This document shows positions 1 to 10,127 of a stretch of 64,000 nucleotides of DNA, in pieces (the first letter of the stretch is position 1; each line of letters opens with the position of its first letter). The stretch covers positions 496,001 to 560,000 of the forward strand of contig NZ_CP114589.1 of NCBI RefSeq assembly GCF_027286325.1. The letters run 5' to 3'. Source of the stretch: Salinivibrio kushneri. GTDB lineage: Bacteria > Pseudomonadota > Gammaproteobacteria > Enterobacterales > Vibrionaceae. Position numbers and translations under genes: made by a program. A model generated the notes under the pieces. That model was not told the DNA's origin, searched no databases, and saw nothing but the letters and a program-made list of their open reading frames with translations.

Positions 1-258
1 CAAAGGGTTTTTTTCTCTGAATTCCTCCGTTGAGCAAAATAAAGGGAAGCGTCCCTTTTTTGGTGCGCTCTTGCACTATTTACTCTTTTGTCATTATTAA
101 TCATGCTGTTTTCACGTTGATTCAGTCATCCATGCAGATAAATAAATTGATTTTTGTTTGCTGTAAAGACGATTGTCTTGCCAGGTGTAGGGCGACATGT
201 GATGACACAGCGTTCATAGGATGAATGTCACTGGTTTTAAAAACCTCATGGAGGATAC

Positions 259-1290
259 ATGAAAGGAAAACTTCAGACGATTAGTGCAGTAATGCTGACA
301 GCGGCAGCGATATCGACAAATGTCTTTGCTGCTGAATCCGGTTCAACCTTGGATAAGGTTAAATCACAAGGCTATTTGACCTGTGGTGTGAGCACGGGGT
401 TGCCAGGCTTTTCCAACCCTGACTCTGACGGTGAGTGGAAAGGGATTGATGTGGCGTATTGTCAAGCCGTGGCGGCTGCTGTCCTGGAAGACAAGGAAAA
501 AGTGAAGTTTGTGCCTTTAACGGCCAAAGAGCGCTTCACGGCATTGCAATCGGGCGAAGTGGATGTCTTATCGCGCAATACCACGTGGACATTGCACCGT
601 GATACGGCGCTTGGCTTAAACTTTGTCGGCACTACTTTCTATGATGGTCAGGGCTTTATGGTTTCGAAAGAACTGGGGGTGGATAATGCCAGCCAGTTGG
701 ACGGTGCGTCGATTTGTATTCAATCTGGCACCACCACGGAATTAAACGTGGCTGACTATTTCCGCAAAAATGGCATGTCTTTTAACCCTGTCGTTTTCGA
801 TACCGCCTCGCAAACGGCGGCTGGTTTTGACTCCGGGCGTTGTGATGTCCTCACCTCAGACACGTCGCAGCTTTATGCGCTGCGCTTGAATTTGAAAGAT
901 CCCTCGTCTGCGGTTGTACTGCCTGACATTATTTCAAAAGAGCCACTTGGACCGGTGGTTAGGCAGGGCGATGATGCCTGGTTTAATGTGGCGAAGTGGG
1001 TATTGTTCTCGCTGATCAATGCAGAAGAATATGGGATCACCTCTGAGAACGCCGATGACATGTTGAAATCGAATGATCCGAACATTCAGCGAATCCTCGG
1101 CGTTGATGGCCCTAAAGGAAAGTCGCTCGGCTTACCGGACATGTGGGGGTACAACGTTGTCAAACAAGTGGGCAACTATGGCGAGTTGTTTGAGTCGCAA
1201 GTGGGTTCCGGTTCACCATTAAACATTTCACGTGGCGTGAACGCACTGTGGAGTGATGGTGGCTTTATGTATGCACCGCCAATTCGTTAA
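259..1290 (+). CDS. aapJ: General L-amino acid ABC transporter, periplasmic binding protein
   Basis: This is the periplasmic solute receptor (SBP_bac_3 fold) of an Aap-type importer for polar and other L-amino acids. The 343-residue product begins with a signal peptide of about 24 residues (charged start, hydrophobic core, VFA-A cleavage context). The mature part starts with the family-typical LDKVKSQGYLTCGVSTGLPGF stretch and contains GIDVAYCQAVAAA and a TTWTLHRD segment characteristic of AapJ/BztA rather than shorter binding proteins. GGAGG stands just before the ATG. It is first in an aapJQMP order and is separated from aapQ by a hairpin that probably lets the receptor be made in excess. 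The exact substrate range cannot be read from sequence. Confidence 0.93.
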   Translation: MKGKLQTISAVMLTAAAISTNVFAAESGSTLDKVKSQGYLTCGVSTGLPGFSNPDSDGEWKGIDVAYCQAVAAAVLEDKEKVKFVPLTAKERFTALQSGEVDVLSRNTTWTLHRDTALGLNFVGTTFYDGQGFMVSKELGVDNASQLDGASICIQSGTTTELNVADYFRKNGMSFNPVVFDTASQTAAGFDSGRCDVLTSDTSQLYALRLNLKDPSSAVVLPDIISKEPLGPVVRQGDDAWFNVAKWVLFSLINAEEYGITSENADDMLKSNDPNIQRILGVDGPKGKSLGLPDMWGYNVVKQVGNYGELFESQVGSGSPLNISRGVNALWSDGGFMYAPPIR

Positions 1291-1314
1291 GTAAAAACCT
1301 AATACTGGATGCAA

Positions 1315-1340
1315 AAGAGCGATGCATCATCGCTCTTTTT
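1315..1340 (+). terminator. Hairpin between aapJ and aapQ (attenuator or partial terminator)
   Basis: AAGAGCGATG and CATCGCTCTT form a near-perfect stem around a three-base loop, followed by a short run of T. It lies 25 bases after the aapJ stop and before aapQ. Intercistronic hairpins after binding-protein genes commonly stabilise the upstream message and reduce readthrough, so I read this as differential expression within one operon. The role is inferred. Confidence 0.75.
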
Positions 1341-1375
1341 AGCGATGTTTAAGTAAGTTGGTAGGTTATCGAAAC

Positions 1376-2566
1376 ATGAGCACGCCATTTATTTCAGAAC
1401 AGAACGCTCAGAAGACGAGCATACTCTATAGCCCCGCTTTCCGATCAATACTTTTTCAAGTCCTATCCCTGATCGCTATTGCGGCATTTCTCTATTCGAT
1501 TGTTAATAACACACAAGCCAACCTAGAGGCGAGAGGGATCACCACAGGGTTCGACTTTTTATCAGAAAAAGCGGGCTTTAATATCTCTATGTCATTGATT
1601 GAATACAGTGGCAGTGACACTTATGGCAGAACGTTTTTTGTCGGTTTGCTCAATACCGTCCTCGTTTCTTTTCTCGGTATTGTATTGGCTTCAATACTCG
1701 GGTTCATTATTGGTGTGGCCCGCTTGTCTTCCAACTGGCTAATAAAAAAGGTTGCGTCTGCCTATATCGAGATATTTAGGAATATTCCTTTACTACTGCA
1801 AATATTCTTCTGGTATTTTGCGGTGCTACAAACCTTGCCATCTCCTCGAAATAGCTTGAGCTTGGGAGAAGCCATTTTTCTCAATGTGCGAGGTTTGTAT
1901 GTTCCCTCTATTGGTTTTAACCCTGAAGGATATTTTTTGCTTGGGACCCTTATTCTCGGTGTGTGCTTTACCTTTGTTACGCGTTTGTGGGGGAAAACCT
2001 ATCAAGCACATACAGGGAAGCAAGTGCCAATAGGGCGCGTCGCGTTGGTGTTGTGTATCGTTGCTCCCGTTGTTGTATTCCTTTTTAGTCGTAGTCCTAT
2101 CACTGTGAGCATGCCGGTGTTAAAGGGGTTTAATTTCTCTGGTGGTATTACAGTCATCCCCGAATTAGTGGCCTTGTTACTCGCTTTGAGTATTTATACC
2201 GCGGCGTTTATCGCAGAGATCGTACGCTCTGGCATTAACTCAGTGAGCCATGGGCAAAAGGAAGCGGCGCTGTCTTTAGGTATTGGCCCTGTGAAGACCT
2301 TGAAGCTTATCGTGATCCCTCAGGCCATGCGGGTCATTGTCCCTCCATTAACCAGTCAATATTTAAACCTGACGAAAAACTCTTCACTGGCGATGGCAAT
2401 CGGGTATCCAGATTTGGTGTCTGTATTTGCCGGAACAACCTTAAACCAAACTGGGCAAGCGATAGAGATCATTGCAATGACAATGGCGGTTTATCTCACA
2501 CTCAGCCTTGCCACATCGTTGGTCATGAATGTGTACAACAAGAAAGTTATGTTGACGGAAAGGTAG
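1376..2566 (+). CDS. aapQ: General L-amino acid ABC transporter, permease AapQ
   Basis: This is an inner-membrane permease half of the Aap importer, 396 residues from the ATG at 1376; an upstream TTG at 1358 is possible but less likely. It has several hydrophobic segments. Two pieces of the BPD_transp_1 domain are separated by an insertion, as is usual for AapQ: GRTFFVGLLNTVLVSFLG near residue 85 and the cytoplasmic EAA-type loop GQKEAALSLGIGPVKTLKLI near residue 300, which contacts the ATPase. The segment YIEIFRNIPLLLQIFFWY is typical of polar amino acid permeases. It pairs with AapM, whose start lies 10 bases downstream, so the two are probably translationally linked. Confidence 0.92.
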   Translation: MSTPFISEQNAQKTSILYSPAFRSILFQVLSLIAIAAFLYSIVNNTQANLEARGITTGFDFLSEKAGFNISMSLIEYSGSDTYGRTFFVGLLNTVLVSFLGIVLASILGFIIGVARLSSNWLIKKVASAYIEIFRNIPLLLQIFFWYFAVLQTLPSPRNSLSLGEAIFLNVRGLYVPSIGFNPEGYFLLGTLILGVCFTFVTRLWGKTYQAHTGKQVPIGRVALVLCIVAPVVVFLFSRSPITVSMPVLKGFNFSGGITVIPELVALLLALSIYTAAFIAEIVRSGINSVSHGQKEAALSLGIGPVKTLKLIVIPQAMRVIVPPLTSQYLNLTKNSSLAMAIGYPDLVSVFAGTTLNQTGQAIEIIAMTMAVYLTLSLATSLVMNVYNKKVMLTER

Positions 2567-2576
2567 TGGTATCAGG

Positions 2577-3668
2577 ATGAAAAAATATCATTTTAAGGAA
2601 GATGAAGCGCCACCTATCGACAACCATGGTGTCTTTTATTGGGCGAAGGAAAACCTGTTTAACAGTCCTTTAAATGTGGTGCTGACCATTGTCGTTTTGA
2701 CGGCACTGTTTGCAGTAATCCCCCCTGTTGTCAGCTGGGTGATTATCCATGCCGATTGGGTCGGTCAAAGCCCAGAGGCATGCAGCAGCAGCGGCGCTTG
2801 TTGGGCTTTTATTGGTGTGCGTTGGGACCAGTTTATGTATGGGTTTTATCCCACTGAGGAGTTATGGCGACCGCAGCTTTTTTACGGCACGCTGGCGATA
2901 TTGGTCGCGCTGCTTATGTACGATAAAACCCCTTATAAACGTTGGATAGGCGCGTTTGCCATCAGTGCTTACCCAATTTTGATTGCAACGCTACTGTATG
3001 GCGGTGCCTTTGGCTTAGAAAAAGTCGAAACCCATATGTGGGGCGGGCTACTAATTACCCTGGTCATTGCTCTGGTTGGCATTATTGCTTCTTTGCCTAT
3101 TGGCATCCTATTGGCGCTTGGCCGCCGGTCTACCATGCCAGTCATACGATCGTTCAGCACGATTTATATTGAAATCTGGCGCGGCGTCCCGCTTATCACT
3201 GTGCTATTTATGGCATCGGTTATGTTGCCTTTATTTCTTGCCGAGGGCACAGACATCGATAAGTTGGTGAGAGCGCTGATTGGCGTAGTGATGTTTGCCT
3301 CTGCCTACATGGCTGAAGTGGTGCGAGGTGGGCTGCAAGCGATTCCCAAAGGCCAATATGAAGCGGCAGATGCGCTGGGGTTAACGTATTGGAAAAAAAC
3401 TATCCTGGTTATTCTTCCTCAAGCGTTAAAAATTTCTATTCCATCGATTGTTAATACCTTTATTAGTCTCTTTAAAGATACCAGCCTGGTCTTAATTATT
3501 GGGATGTTTGATGTGCTAGGGATTGGGCAAACCGCAAACACTGATCCGGAGTGGCTAGGGTTTGCCACTGAAAGTTATGTGTTTGTGGCGTTTGTTTTCT
3601 GGATCTTCTGCTCGGGTATGTCTCGATATTCAATTTGGCTTGAAAAGCGCCTACATACGGGCCATTAA
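2577..3668 (+). CDS. aapM: General L-amino acid ABC transporter, permease AapM
   Basis: This is the second inner-membrane permease of the Aap importer, 363 residues, forming a heterodimer with AapQ. It has an extended N-terminal region with early membrane segments and a periplasmic part carrying two close cysteines (EACSSSGACW). The BPD_transp_1 core follows, with YIEIWRGVPLITVLFMASVM and the EAA loop GQYEAADALGLTYWKKTILV near residue 255. The C-terminal SYVFVAFVFWIFCSGMSRYS resembles AapM/BztC members. It starts 10 bases after aapQ and ends 27 bases before aapP, consistent with one transcript. Confidence 0.92.
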   Translation: MKKYHFKEDEAPPIDNHGVFYWAKENLFNSPLNVVLTIVVLTALFAVIPPVVSWVIIHADWVGQSPEACSSSGACWAFIGVRWDQFMYGFYPTEELWRPQLFYGTLAILVALLMYDKTPYKRWIGAFAISAYPILIATLLYGGAFGLEKVETHMWGGLLITLVIALVGIIASLPIGILLALGRRSTMPVIRSFSTIYIEIWRGVPLITVLFMASVMLPLFLAEGTDIDKLVRALIGVVMFASAYMAEVVRGGLQAIPKGQYEAADALGLTYWKKTILVILPQALKISIPSIVNTFISLFKDTSLVLIIGMFDVLGIGQTANTDPEWLGFATESYVFVAFVFWIFCSGMSRYSIWLEKRLHTGH

Positions 3669-3695
3669 GCGTAGCGGCAGTAAGGATATAAAAAT

Positions 3696-4448
3696 ATGGA
3701 CGTTATGAATAAAGATTATGTCATTGAAATAAAGAAAATGAACAAGTGGTATGGTGAATTCCATGCGTTGAAAGACATTAACCTTAAAGTTGAAAAAGGC
3801 GAGAAGATCGTTATCTGTGGGCCATCTGGCTCGGGAAAATCGACCATGATCCGATGTATTAATCACCTGGAGGAACATCAAAAAGGTCAGATAACCGTTG
3901 CGGGTGTGCCCCTGAATGACAATATCAAGAACATCCAAGCGGTACGGGATGAAGTGGGCATGTGTTTCCAGCATTTTAATTTATTTCCCCATCTGACCGT
4001 GTTGGATAACTGTACGCTTGCCCCTATTTGGGTGAAAAAAATGCCAAAATCCGAGGCCGAAGAGATCGCCATGCAGTACCTAGAGCGGGTTAAAATTCCT
4101 CATCAGGCCTTAAAATTTCCGGGACAGCTCTCCGGCGGCCAGCAACAGCGTGTCGCCATTGCTCGCTCACTGTGTATGAACCCAAATGTCATGTTGTTTG
4201 ATGAGCCCACATCAGCCCTTGATCCAGAGATGGTACGCGAAGTGTTAGATGTGATGGTGGAATTAGCGGAAGGCGGAATGACCATGCTGTGTGTGACACA
4301 TGAAATGGGGTTTGCCAAAGAAGTGGCCGACAGGGTGATTTTTATGGACGCAGGGGAAATCATAGAACAAAACACGCCCGCTGAATTTTTTAACGCGCCG
4401 CAGTTCGATCGTACTAAGCAGTTCTTGGATCAAATACTTAGCCACTAG
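3696..4448 (+). CDS. aapP: General L-amino acid ABC transporter, ATP-binding protein
   Basis: This is the ATPase that drives the AapQM permease from the cytoplasmic face, 250 residues, the usual length for polar amino acid ABC ATPases. Walker A is GPSGSGKST at residues 42-50. The Q-loop region is [13 protein letters not shown], the signature is [13 protein letters not shown] near residue 145, Walker B is [13 protein letters not shown], and the switch histidine is in [21 protein letters not shown] stands 7-8 bases before the ATG at 3696, preferred over the second ATG at 3705. It ends the operon, with a hairpin a few bases after the stop. Confidence 0.94.
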   Translation: MDVMNKDYVIEIKKMNKWYGEFHALKDINLKVEKGEKIVICGPSGSGKSTMIRCINHLEEHQKGQITVAGVPLNDNIKNIQAVRDEVGMCFQHFNLFPHLTVLDNCTLAPIWVKKMPKSEAEEIAMQYLERVKIPHQALKFPGQLSGGQQQRVAIARSLCMNPNVMLFDEPTSALDPEMVREVLDVMVELAEGGMTMLCVTHEMGFAKEVADRVIFMDAGEIIEQNTPAEFFNAPQFDRTKQFLDQILSH

Positions 4449-4456
4449 CGCTGTGC

Positions 4457-4479
4457 GAGGCCCGTATTCGTCGGGCCTC
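4457..4479. terminator. Hairpin after aapP
   Basis: GAGGCCCG and CGGGCCTC form an eight-pair GC-rich stem around a seven-base loop just after the aapP stop. Only a weak T-run follows. It lies between two convergent genes (aapP and the diguanylate cyclase) and could end transcripts from both sides. Confidence 0.65.
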
Positions 4480-4509
4480 TTGCACTGACTATCTTGGTTG
4501 ATGGACGTT

Positions 4510-5739
4510 TTATACACTGCCTTTAATGCAGTTACGCCCGGCCTCTTTGGCTTTGTACAACGCCTTATCGGCCAGCTGCAGTACCTCGTCGGGGGTGTCG
4601 GCTTGCGAGGCATCGGCATAGCCAATACTAACCGTAATGTTGACCGGTTTTTTTCCGCTAGCATGTCCGCGCTTTTGCCGGCCTTGCTTGTCATCATGAG
4701 GACGAGACTCATCACGCAGCACTAAGGGGTAATTGGCGATATCCTCACGCAAGGCGTCGAGAAACGGCAGGCAGTGTTCGGTGGTTTTTCCTTTAAACAA
4801 CAACGTAAATTCTTCGCCGCCGTAACGAAAGGCACTGGCGCCTCCTTCACAATGCGCCATATGTTTGGCGACAAGCTTAAGAACATCATCGCCTGTTTCG
4901 TGGCCGTATTTATCGTTAAATTTTTTAAAGTGGTCAACGTCGAGCATCGCAAGGGTATATTGGCGGCCTAGATGTTTGAGCTCGTCTTCAAGTGCGCGAC
5001 GACCGGCAATTTCGGTAAGCCCATCAATAAAGGCCAGCTGGTGGCTGAGTGATACTTGGTTGGCAATCAATAACACGCCCGCCAACGAAAATATCAGCGA
5101 AGAAATGAAAGGCACGTTAAAAAATACGAGGGTTGTGACACCGCATAATACGCTGACAAAAGCGGCATGATCTTCGATGCTATTTTTGCGCAACAGTCGA
5201 ATGGTACTGACACAGACCAAAATAGAAAGCAGCACGATCAGCAGCAGTGGCATGGGGCTCACTGACGTCACTCTTACTAATACTGGGTGTTGATGGAGAT
5301 AGGTGGACAGCTCACCGAATTGCTGCACGAGAAGCGCACACCAACCGATTTCCATACCAATGGCGAGGAAAAAGAACAGACCAAACCGAGAGGTGAGTTT
5401 TTGATCGCGCACGATGATCATATACAGCAAGTTAATCGGAAGGGCGACCGTGAGCAGCAAGTACTCCATGTAGGTCGTGCCATGATTGAGTGGCGATTGC
5501 AGTCGCGTGAGGATCACTGTGTATCCCGCTAACAATATCACCACCATCATACCGACGCGGGCGCTTTTGAATAAGTGGCTTAAAAGTAGCGCGGTGAATA
5601 ACAGAAAATATGGCGCGGCGTAAATTAAGTTGTAATAGGGGGCTAACGAGGCAATCAAGGGTTGATAGCTCGCGGCAAGCAGCAGTAATAAAACAATGGG
5701 GGTCCCCATACGGACCACAGATGAACGCAAAAACCCCAT
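4510..5739 (-). CDS. Membrane-bound diguanylate cyclase (GGDEF domain)
   Basis: This predicted enzyme makes cyclic di-GMP from two GTP. Of its 409 residues, roughly the first 225 hold six to eight hydrophobic helices, so the sensory part is within the membrane; no named sensor family was recognised. The C-terminal GGDEF domain shows LAMLDVDHFKKFNDKYGH, the active-site RYGGEEF, and VTVSIGYADA near the end. The RxxD product-inhibition site normally placed just upstream of GGEEF is absent (that stretch reads EGGASAF), so I-site feedback is probably missing. AGAGG precedes the ATG. It is convergent with aapP and has no obvious partner gene. Confidence 0.9.
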   Translation of the reverse strand: MGFLRSSVVRMGTPIVLLLLLAASYQPLIASLAPYYNLIYAAPYFLLFTALLLSHLFKSARVGMMVVILLAGYTVILTRLQSPLNHGTTYMEYLLLTVALPINLLYMIIVRDQKLTSRFGLFFFLAIGMEIGWCALLVQQFGELSTYLHQHPVLVRVTSVSPMPLLLIVLLSILVCVSTIRLLRKNSIEDHAAFVSVLCGVTTLVFFNVPFISSLIFSLAGVLLIANQVSLSHQLAFIDGLTEIAGRRALEDELKHLGRQYTLAMLDVDHFKKFNDKYGHETGDDVLKLVAKHMAHCEGGASAFRYGGEEFTLLFKGKTTEHCLPFLDALREDIANYPLVLRDESRPHDDKQGRQKRGHASGKKPVNITVSIGYADASQADTPDEVLQLADKALYKAKEAGRNCIKGSV

Positions 5740-5884
5740 GAAACCTCTTATCTGGTTGAGGTAACACCATTAACTTACCACGGATAGCTTCTTAGGGGAT
5801 GGCCTGACGCTGAGAATGTGATAACTGCAATGGTCTAGCTAGTCAGTTTATTTTAATGATTAGATTATCATTTTGGGGGCAAAA

Positions 5885-5912
5885 AGAAAGCCAAGCGATG
5901 GCTTGGCTTTCT
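5885..5912 (-). terminator. Rho-independent terminator of rnb
   Basis: AGAAAGCCAAG and CTTGGCTTTCT form an 11-pair stem around a short loop. On the minus strand the stem is followed by a run of five T (A-run at 5880-5884 on the plus strand), just downstream of the RNase II stop codon. Confidence 0.85.
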
Positions 5913-5955
5913 GCGGACATTTTGCACGACGGGCGTGGTTAGAGCGAGAACAGCT

Positions 5956-7938
5956 CTATTCGCTCTGTGACGTCTCAGGCAGGGTAAATACCTGGGTCGG
6001 TTTGGCCACAATCGAGCGTGTTGTCTCTTTAATATCGGCAATTACCACTTCTAGGCTATCACCGAGCTTGAATTCAACGTTACCGTCGATAGTCACTGTG
6101 CCTGTTTCTTTATCACAGGCAATGCGGGTTTTGTTATCGATGATCAGCGACGATGGAATAAAGGCAGGTGCCCCGTTTTCCAACAAGCGTACACGCATTC
6201 CGGCCCGGTTGATGTCAAAAATCTCCGCGGTATAGCGGGTTTGCGCTTCAACTTCAGGCTTAAGTAAGCGGGTGTATAACCAGTCGGCGACATCACGCTC
6301 TGCCATACGGTGATGTTTACGGTGGCCGGCAAGCTCTTCACCCACGGTATCGGCCGGGGCATTGGCCTCGGTTTCGCCGCGAATAATCGCTTTAAGCAAG
6401 CGGTGGTTGATCATATCACCGTATTTACGGATAGGGGATGTCCATGTGGCATAGACATCCAAGCCCATCGCATAGTGTGGCGCTGGCTCATGGCCAATCT
6501 CGCTGTAGGCTTGGAAGCGGCGCAAGCGGTTATCAAGATAGGTGGTATCTAGGCTGTTTAACCAGCGACGAAGTGCACTGAAGCCTTCGACGGTAGCGAG
6601 GCTTTCGCTGTCTGCCTCGCCTTCATGCGCTTTTACTAGTTCAACCACATCGTCGAGCTTTTCGCTGTTAAAGCCGGCGTGTGTGTTGAAGATACCAAAC
6701 CCGAATGCGTCACGAAGCTTGCGACCCGCGCAGATGTTGGCGCTGATCATTGACTCTTCCACGATCCGATTGGCAATACGACGCTGATCGGTGTGGATAG
6801 CAATCACATCGTTATCTTCGCTGAGTTCAAAGCGATAGTCAGGACGGTCGGGGAAGGTGACAGCATGCGTCTCACGCCACTGAATACGGGATAGCGCAAA
6901 TTGATGTAATTGATGGATTTGATCCGCAATGTCGCTGCTCTCTGGCTGCCACGGCGCTTGTTCACCGAGCTCGATGTAATCAGAGACTTTGTCATACGCA
7001 AGCTGACCGTGTGATTGGATCCAAGCCGAGAAGAATTCAGCATCGTCGGCAATGGTGCCATCAGCATCGATATTAAAGGTGCAGCATAGTGCTGGGCGTT
7101 TTTCGTTGGCCCGCAGTGAACATAAGTCATCACTCAGATCACGCGGCAGCATTGGGATGTTTCGCCCAGGCAAATAAATAGTGAACCCGCGTTCACGAGC
7201 GACTTTATCAAGTGCCTCATCGGCATCAATGTATGCCGTTGGATCAGCAATGGCCACTGTCATGGTAAAGCCACCTTGTGCGTTGGCTTTAACGTACAGG
7301 GCATCATCCATGTCTTTGGTGGATTCGCTGTCGATGGTCACAAACGGTAAATCTGTCAGGTCGCGACGCTCTAGCCCTTGCTCCAGCAGTGGCCACTCAT
7401 CTTTTGGTGCAGGCTCTTGGTTGGGCAAGTTGTGTTTGGCCAGCGTGACCCACCACGGGGCAATTTTATCGTCCGCATCAGTGATTTTTTCACTGACCTG
7501 GCACATAAAGTTGTCATCGCCTTTCAGTGGATGGCGGATGAGGGATGCGACGACCCAGTCACCTTCTTTCAAGTTGTCTTGCGACAAGCCACGCTGCGTT
7601 TTTGCGCGCAAAGCGTCTTTCATTTGCGGGTGATCGGGGACCACGTTTAAACGATTACGGATCCACTGCACACGGCCAATAAAGCGATCTAAGCTGGCTT
7701 CTACCAGCGTATCCGGCTCGGCCACTTCGCGATCTTTCTCCGTGCGCACGAAGGCTTCAACACGGTCACCGTGGAGCACTTTCTTCATATAAGGAGGCGG
7801 AATGAAAAGGCTGGTCTTGTCATCAACTTCTAGGAAGCCGAAGCCTTTTTCGGTGGCTTTTACCTGGCCTTCTTTTTTCGGCAAGGTTTCTTGGATCTGT
7901 TGCTTTAGCTGTGCTAGCAGGGGATTGTCTTGAAACAT
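5956..7938 (-). CDS. rnb: Exoribonuclease II (RNase II)
   Basis: This processive 3'-to-5' exoribonuclease degrades single-stranded RNA in the cytoplasm. At 660 residues it is close to the Escherichia coli enzyme (about 644) and far shorter than RNase R. Cold-shock-type RNA-binding domains occupy the N terminus ([21 protein letters not shown]). The RNB catalytic domain contains [16 protein letters not shown] with the metal-binding aspartates, then [20 protein letters not shown] and [20 protein letters not shown]. An S1 domain lies at the C terminus. The upstream ribosome site is weak. It is transcribed divergently from deaD, another RNA-metabolism gene, across a 351-base gap. Confidence 0.95.
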   Translation of the reverse strand: MFQDNPLLAQLKQQIQETLPKKEGQVKATEKGFGFLEVDDKTSLFIPPPYMKKVLHGDRVEAFVRTEKDREVAEPDTLVEASLDRFIGRVQWIRNRLNVVPDHPQMKDALRAKTQRGLSQDNLKEGDWVVASLIRHPLKGDDNFMCQVSEKITDADDKIAPWWVTLAKHNLPNQEPAPKDEWPLLEQGLERRDLTDLPFVTIDSESTKDMDDALYVKANAQGGFTMTVAIADPTAYIDADEALDKVARERGFTIYLPGRNIPMLPRDLSDDLCSLRANEKRPALCCTFNIDADGTIADDAEFFSAWIQSHGQLAYDKVSDYIELGEQAPWQPESSDIADQIHQLHQFALSRIQWRETHAVTFPDRPDYRFELSEDNDVIAIHTDQRRIANRIVEESMISANICAGRKLRDAFGFGIFNTHAGFNSEKLDDVVELVKAHEGEADSESLATVEGFSALRRWLNSLDTTYLDNRLRRFQAYSEIGHEPAPHYAMGLDVYATWTSPIRKYGDMINHRLLKAIIRGETEANAPADTVGEELAGHRKHHRMAERDVADWLYTRLLKPEVEAQTRYTAEIFDINRAGMRVRLLENGAPAFIPSSLIIDNKTRIACDKETGTVTIDGNVEFKLGDSLEVVIADIKETTRSIVAKPTQVFTLPETSQSE

Positions 7939-8289
7939 AACTCGGGTCTCGATAAACGGATCGCCACACTATACGGATTCACTGTTTCAAAACCAACCCG
8001 TGACACTAAAATCCTGTGACCTGACTTGAATGCATGAAAAGTGCGGGGAATACCTGCGGATTTCGATGGCTCTGTGAACAAATTGCTATAAACCTGCCCA
8101 CACGCCGCAAATTTTGTGAACTTGTTCAACTTTTTCTGGCTTTTTTGGTGTAAATAGCGCAGAATGCACATCCTTAATGACCGAGGCCCATGGCGCTGGT
8201 GACTGACACTGCATGAAAGACAGTGTTGCATGGTTGAGCAGAACGCTTGAGGGGCCCCGTTTCGCTACACTCTATAGATTGGGATCCCA
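7939..8289. promoter_or_regulatory. Divergent rnb-deaD intergenic region with probable long deaD leader
   Basis: This 351-base gene-free stretch must hold promoters for both rnb and deaD. I see T-rich blocks around 8120-8150 that could form part of a promoter, but no clear pair of hexamers. If the deaD promoter lies there, the mRNA would have a leader of well over 100 bases. Long leaders are known for enteric csdA/deaD and other cold-shock mRNAs. No known riboswitch was recognised. Confidence 0.4.
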
Positions 8290-10092
8290 ATGCAAGAATC
8301 TGTAACCAAATTTCGCCAGTTAGATCTGGCCGACACCCTTTTGTCTGCGCTTGACTCAATGGGCTTTGAAACCCCCACACCTATCCAAGCCGCTTCTATC
8401 CCTGTACTTCTTGAAGGCCGTGACGCACTCGGTAAAGCACAGACGGGTACGGGTAAAACCGCTGCATTCTCGCTGCCACTGCTGAACAAAGTCGATCTGA
8501 GCCAACGTAAACCACAAGCTATCATTATGGCTCCGACTCGCGAGCTTGCCATCCAAGTCGCAGCGGAAATGAAGACGCTGGCACAGAACATCAAAGGCTT
8601 AAAAGTCCTTGAGATCTACGGCGGTGCGTCGATTGTTGACCAAATGAAAGCGCTGAAAAGCGGCGCGCACATCGTGGTGGGCACACCAGGGCGTGTGAAA
8701 GATTTGATCAACCGCGATCGCTTGAAGCTTGACGAAGTGCATACCTTTATCCTCGACGAAGCGGATGAAATGCTCAAAATGGGCTTTGTGGACGATGTTA
8801 CCTGGATCATGGAGCAAGCGCCTGAGAGTGCACAGCGCATCCTATTCTCGGCAACCATGCCTCCTATCGTTAAACAAATTGTTGACCGCTTCTTGCGTGA
8901 ACCGGCACGTGTCGACGTCGCGGGGAGCAACCGTACGGTTGAGAAGGTTGAGCAGCAGTTCTGGGTGGTTAAAGGCGTTGAAAAAGACGAAGCGATGAGC
9001 CGTCTGCTAGAAACGCAAGACACCGATGCATCTATCGTGTTTGTGCGCACCCGCCAAGACACCGAGCGCTTAGCTGATTGGTTGTCAGCGCGTGGCTTTA
9101 AAGCTGCGGCACTGCACGGGGATATCCCACAGTCATTGCGTGAGCGCACGGTTGATCACTTAAAGCGTGGCGTGATTGATATTTTGGTCGCGACCGACGT
9201 CGTGGCACGTGGCCTTGATGTACCGCGCATCACTCACGTATTTAACTATGATATTCCGTTTGATGCGGAGTCTTACATTCACCGTATTGGTCGTACTGGC
9301 CGTGCAGGCCGCGCCGGTAAAGCGATTTTGTTGGTGCGTCCTAACCAAATGCGCATGCTGCGCACGGTTGAGCGTGTCACGCAGACCAAAATGGAAGAAA
9401 TTCAGCTGCCAAACCGCGATAAAGTGGCGGAAGCGCGTGTCGCTCAGCTAGCCGGTGAGTTGGCTGAAAAGAAAGATGGCGACGCCATGGCACCTTTCGT
9501 TGAGTTGATTGAGCAACTGCAAAACGATATCGACGTGGATGCAACCACCTTGGCGGCGATGTTGCTGCAACGCCAGCAAGGCAAGCGTCCATTGTTCTAC
9601 AAAGGCCCAGACCCGATGATTGCGGCGATGGAGCGTGAGAAACAACGCCGTGAACGTCGTCGTGACGATCGTCAAAATGGCACTGACCGTCGTGACACCA
9701 ACCCAGCTGATTGGGATACGTACCAGTTGGACGTGGGTCGTGAGCAAGGTGTTCAGGTTAAAGATATCGTGGGCGCAATTGCCAATGAGCTTGGCTTAAA
9801 CAAGCAAAACATTGGCGCAATCAAGCTGGCCCCGGCACATACGTTTGTACAGTTGCCAAAAACCATGCCGAAAGACGTGTTTGCACAATTGCAAAAACTG
9901 CGTATTCGCCAAAAAGAGACCAACGCACAGCGTGTTGAAGGTCAAATCATGCGCGAGCGCCGTGGTGGTGACCGTAATGGTGGCGGACGTGGTCGCAATG
10001 AGCGCGGACGTGGTGAACGTCGTTTCAATCGTGACCGCGGCAATGAGCGTCGTGGTAGCGCTGCGCGCGGCGAACGTCGTCAAGCACAGTAA
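8290..10092 (+). CDS. deaD: DEAD-box RNA helicase, cold-shock type
   Basis: This ATP-dependent RNA helicase unwinds structured RNA and assists ribosome assembly and mRNA decay, particularly in the cold. The 600-residue product has motif I AQTGTGKT (residues 50-57), PTRELA, the DEAD box in FILDEADEMLKMGF, SAT, and the C-terminal helicase motif HRIGRTGRAGR. After the core come a dimerisation region and the CsdA-type RNA-binding domain (DVGREQGVQVKDIVGAIANE). The last 60 residues form an arginine/glycine-rich basic tail. The presence of that RNA-binding domain and the length separate it from RhlE, SrmB and RhlB. A strong terminator follows immediately. Confidence 0.95.
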   Translation: MQESVTKFRQLDLADTLLSALDSMGFETPTPIQAASIPVLLEGRDALGKAQTGTGKTAAFSLPLLNKVDLSQRKPQAIIMAPTRELAIQVAAEMKTLAQNIKGLKVLEIYGGASIVDQMKALKSGAHIVVGTPGRVKDLINRDRLKLDEVHTFILDEADEMLKMGFVDDVTWIMEQAPESAQRILFSATMPPIVKQIVDRFLREPARVDVAGSNRTVEKVEQQFWVVKGVEKDEAMSRLLETQDTDASIVFVRTRQDTERLADWLSARGFKAAALHGDIPQSLRERTVDHLKRGVIDILVATDVVARGLDVPRITHVFNYDIPFDAESYIHRIGRTGRAGRAGKAILLVRPNQMRMLRTVERVTQTKMEEIQLPNRDKVAEARVAQLAGELAEKKDGDAMAPFVELIEQLQNDIDVDATTLAAMLLQRQQGKRPLFYKGPDPMIAAMEREKQRRERRRDDRQNGTDRRDTNPADWDTYQLDVGREQGVQVKDIVGAIANELGLNKQNIGAIKLAPAHTFVQLPKTMPKDVFAQLQKLRIRQKETNAQRVEGQIMRERRGGDRNGGGRGRNERGRGERRFNRDRGNERRGSAARGERRQAQ

Positions 10093-10099
10093 AAAGAGG

Positions 10100-10127
10100 A
10101 AGCCGGGCAGTGATGCCCGGCTTTTTT
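10100..10127 (+). terminator. Rho-independent terminator of deaD
   Basis: AAGCCGGGCA and TGCCCGGCTT pair perfectly around a GTGA loop and are followed by a run of T, starting eight bases after the deaD stop. This is a textbook intrinsic terminator. Confidence 0.93.

Noticed and set aside
30..224. Open frame of 64 codons upstream of aapJ
   Set aside because: No ribosome site, composition unlike a protein, and it occupies the likely aapJ promoter region.
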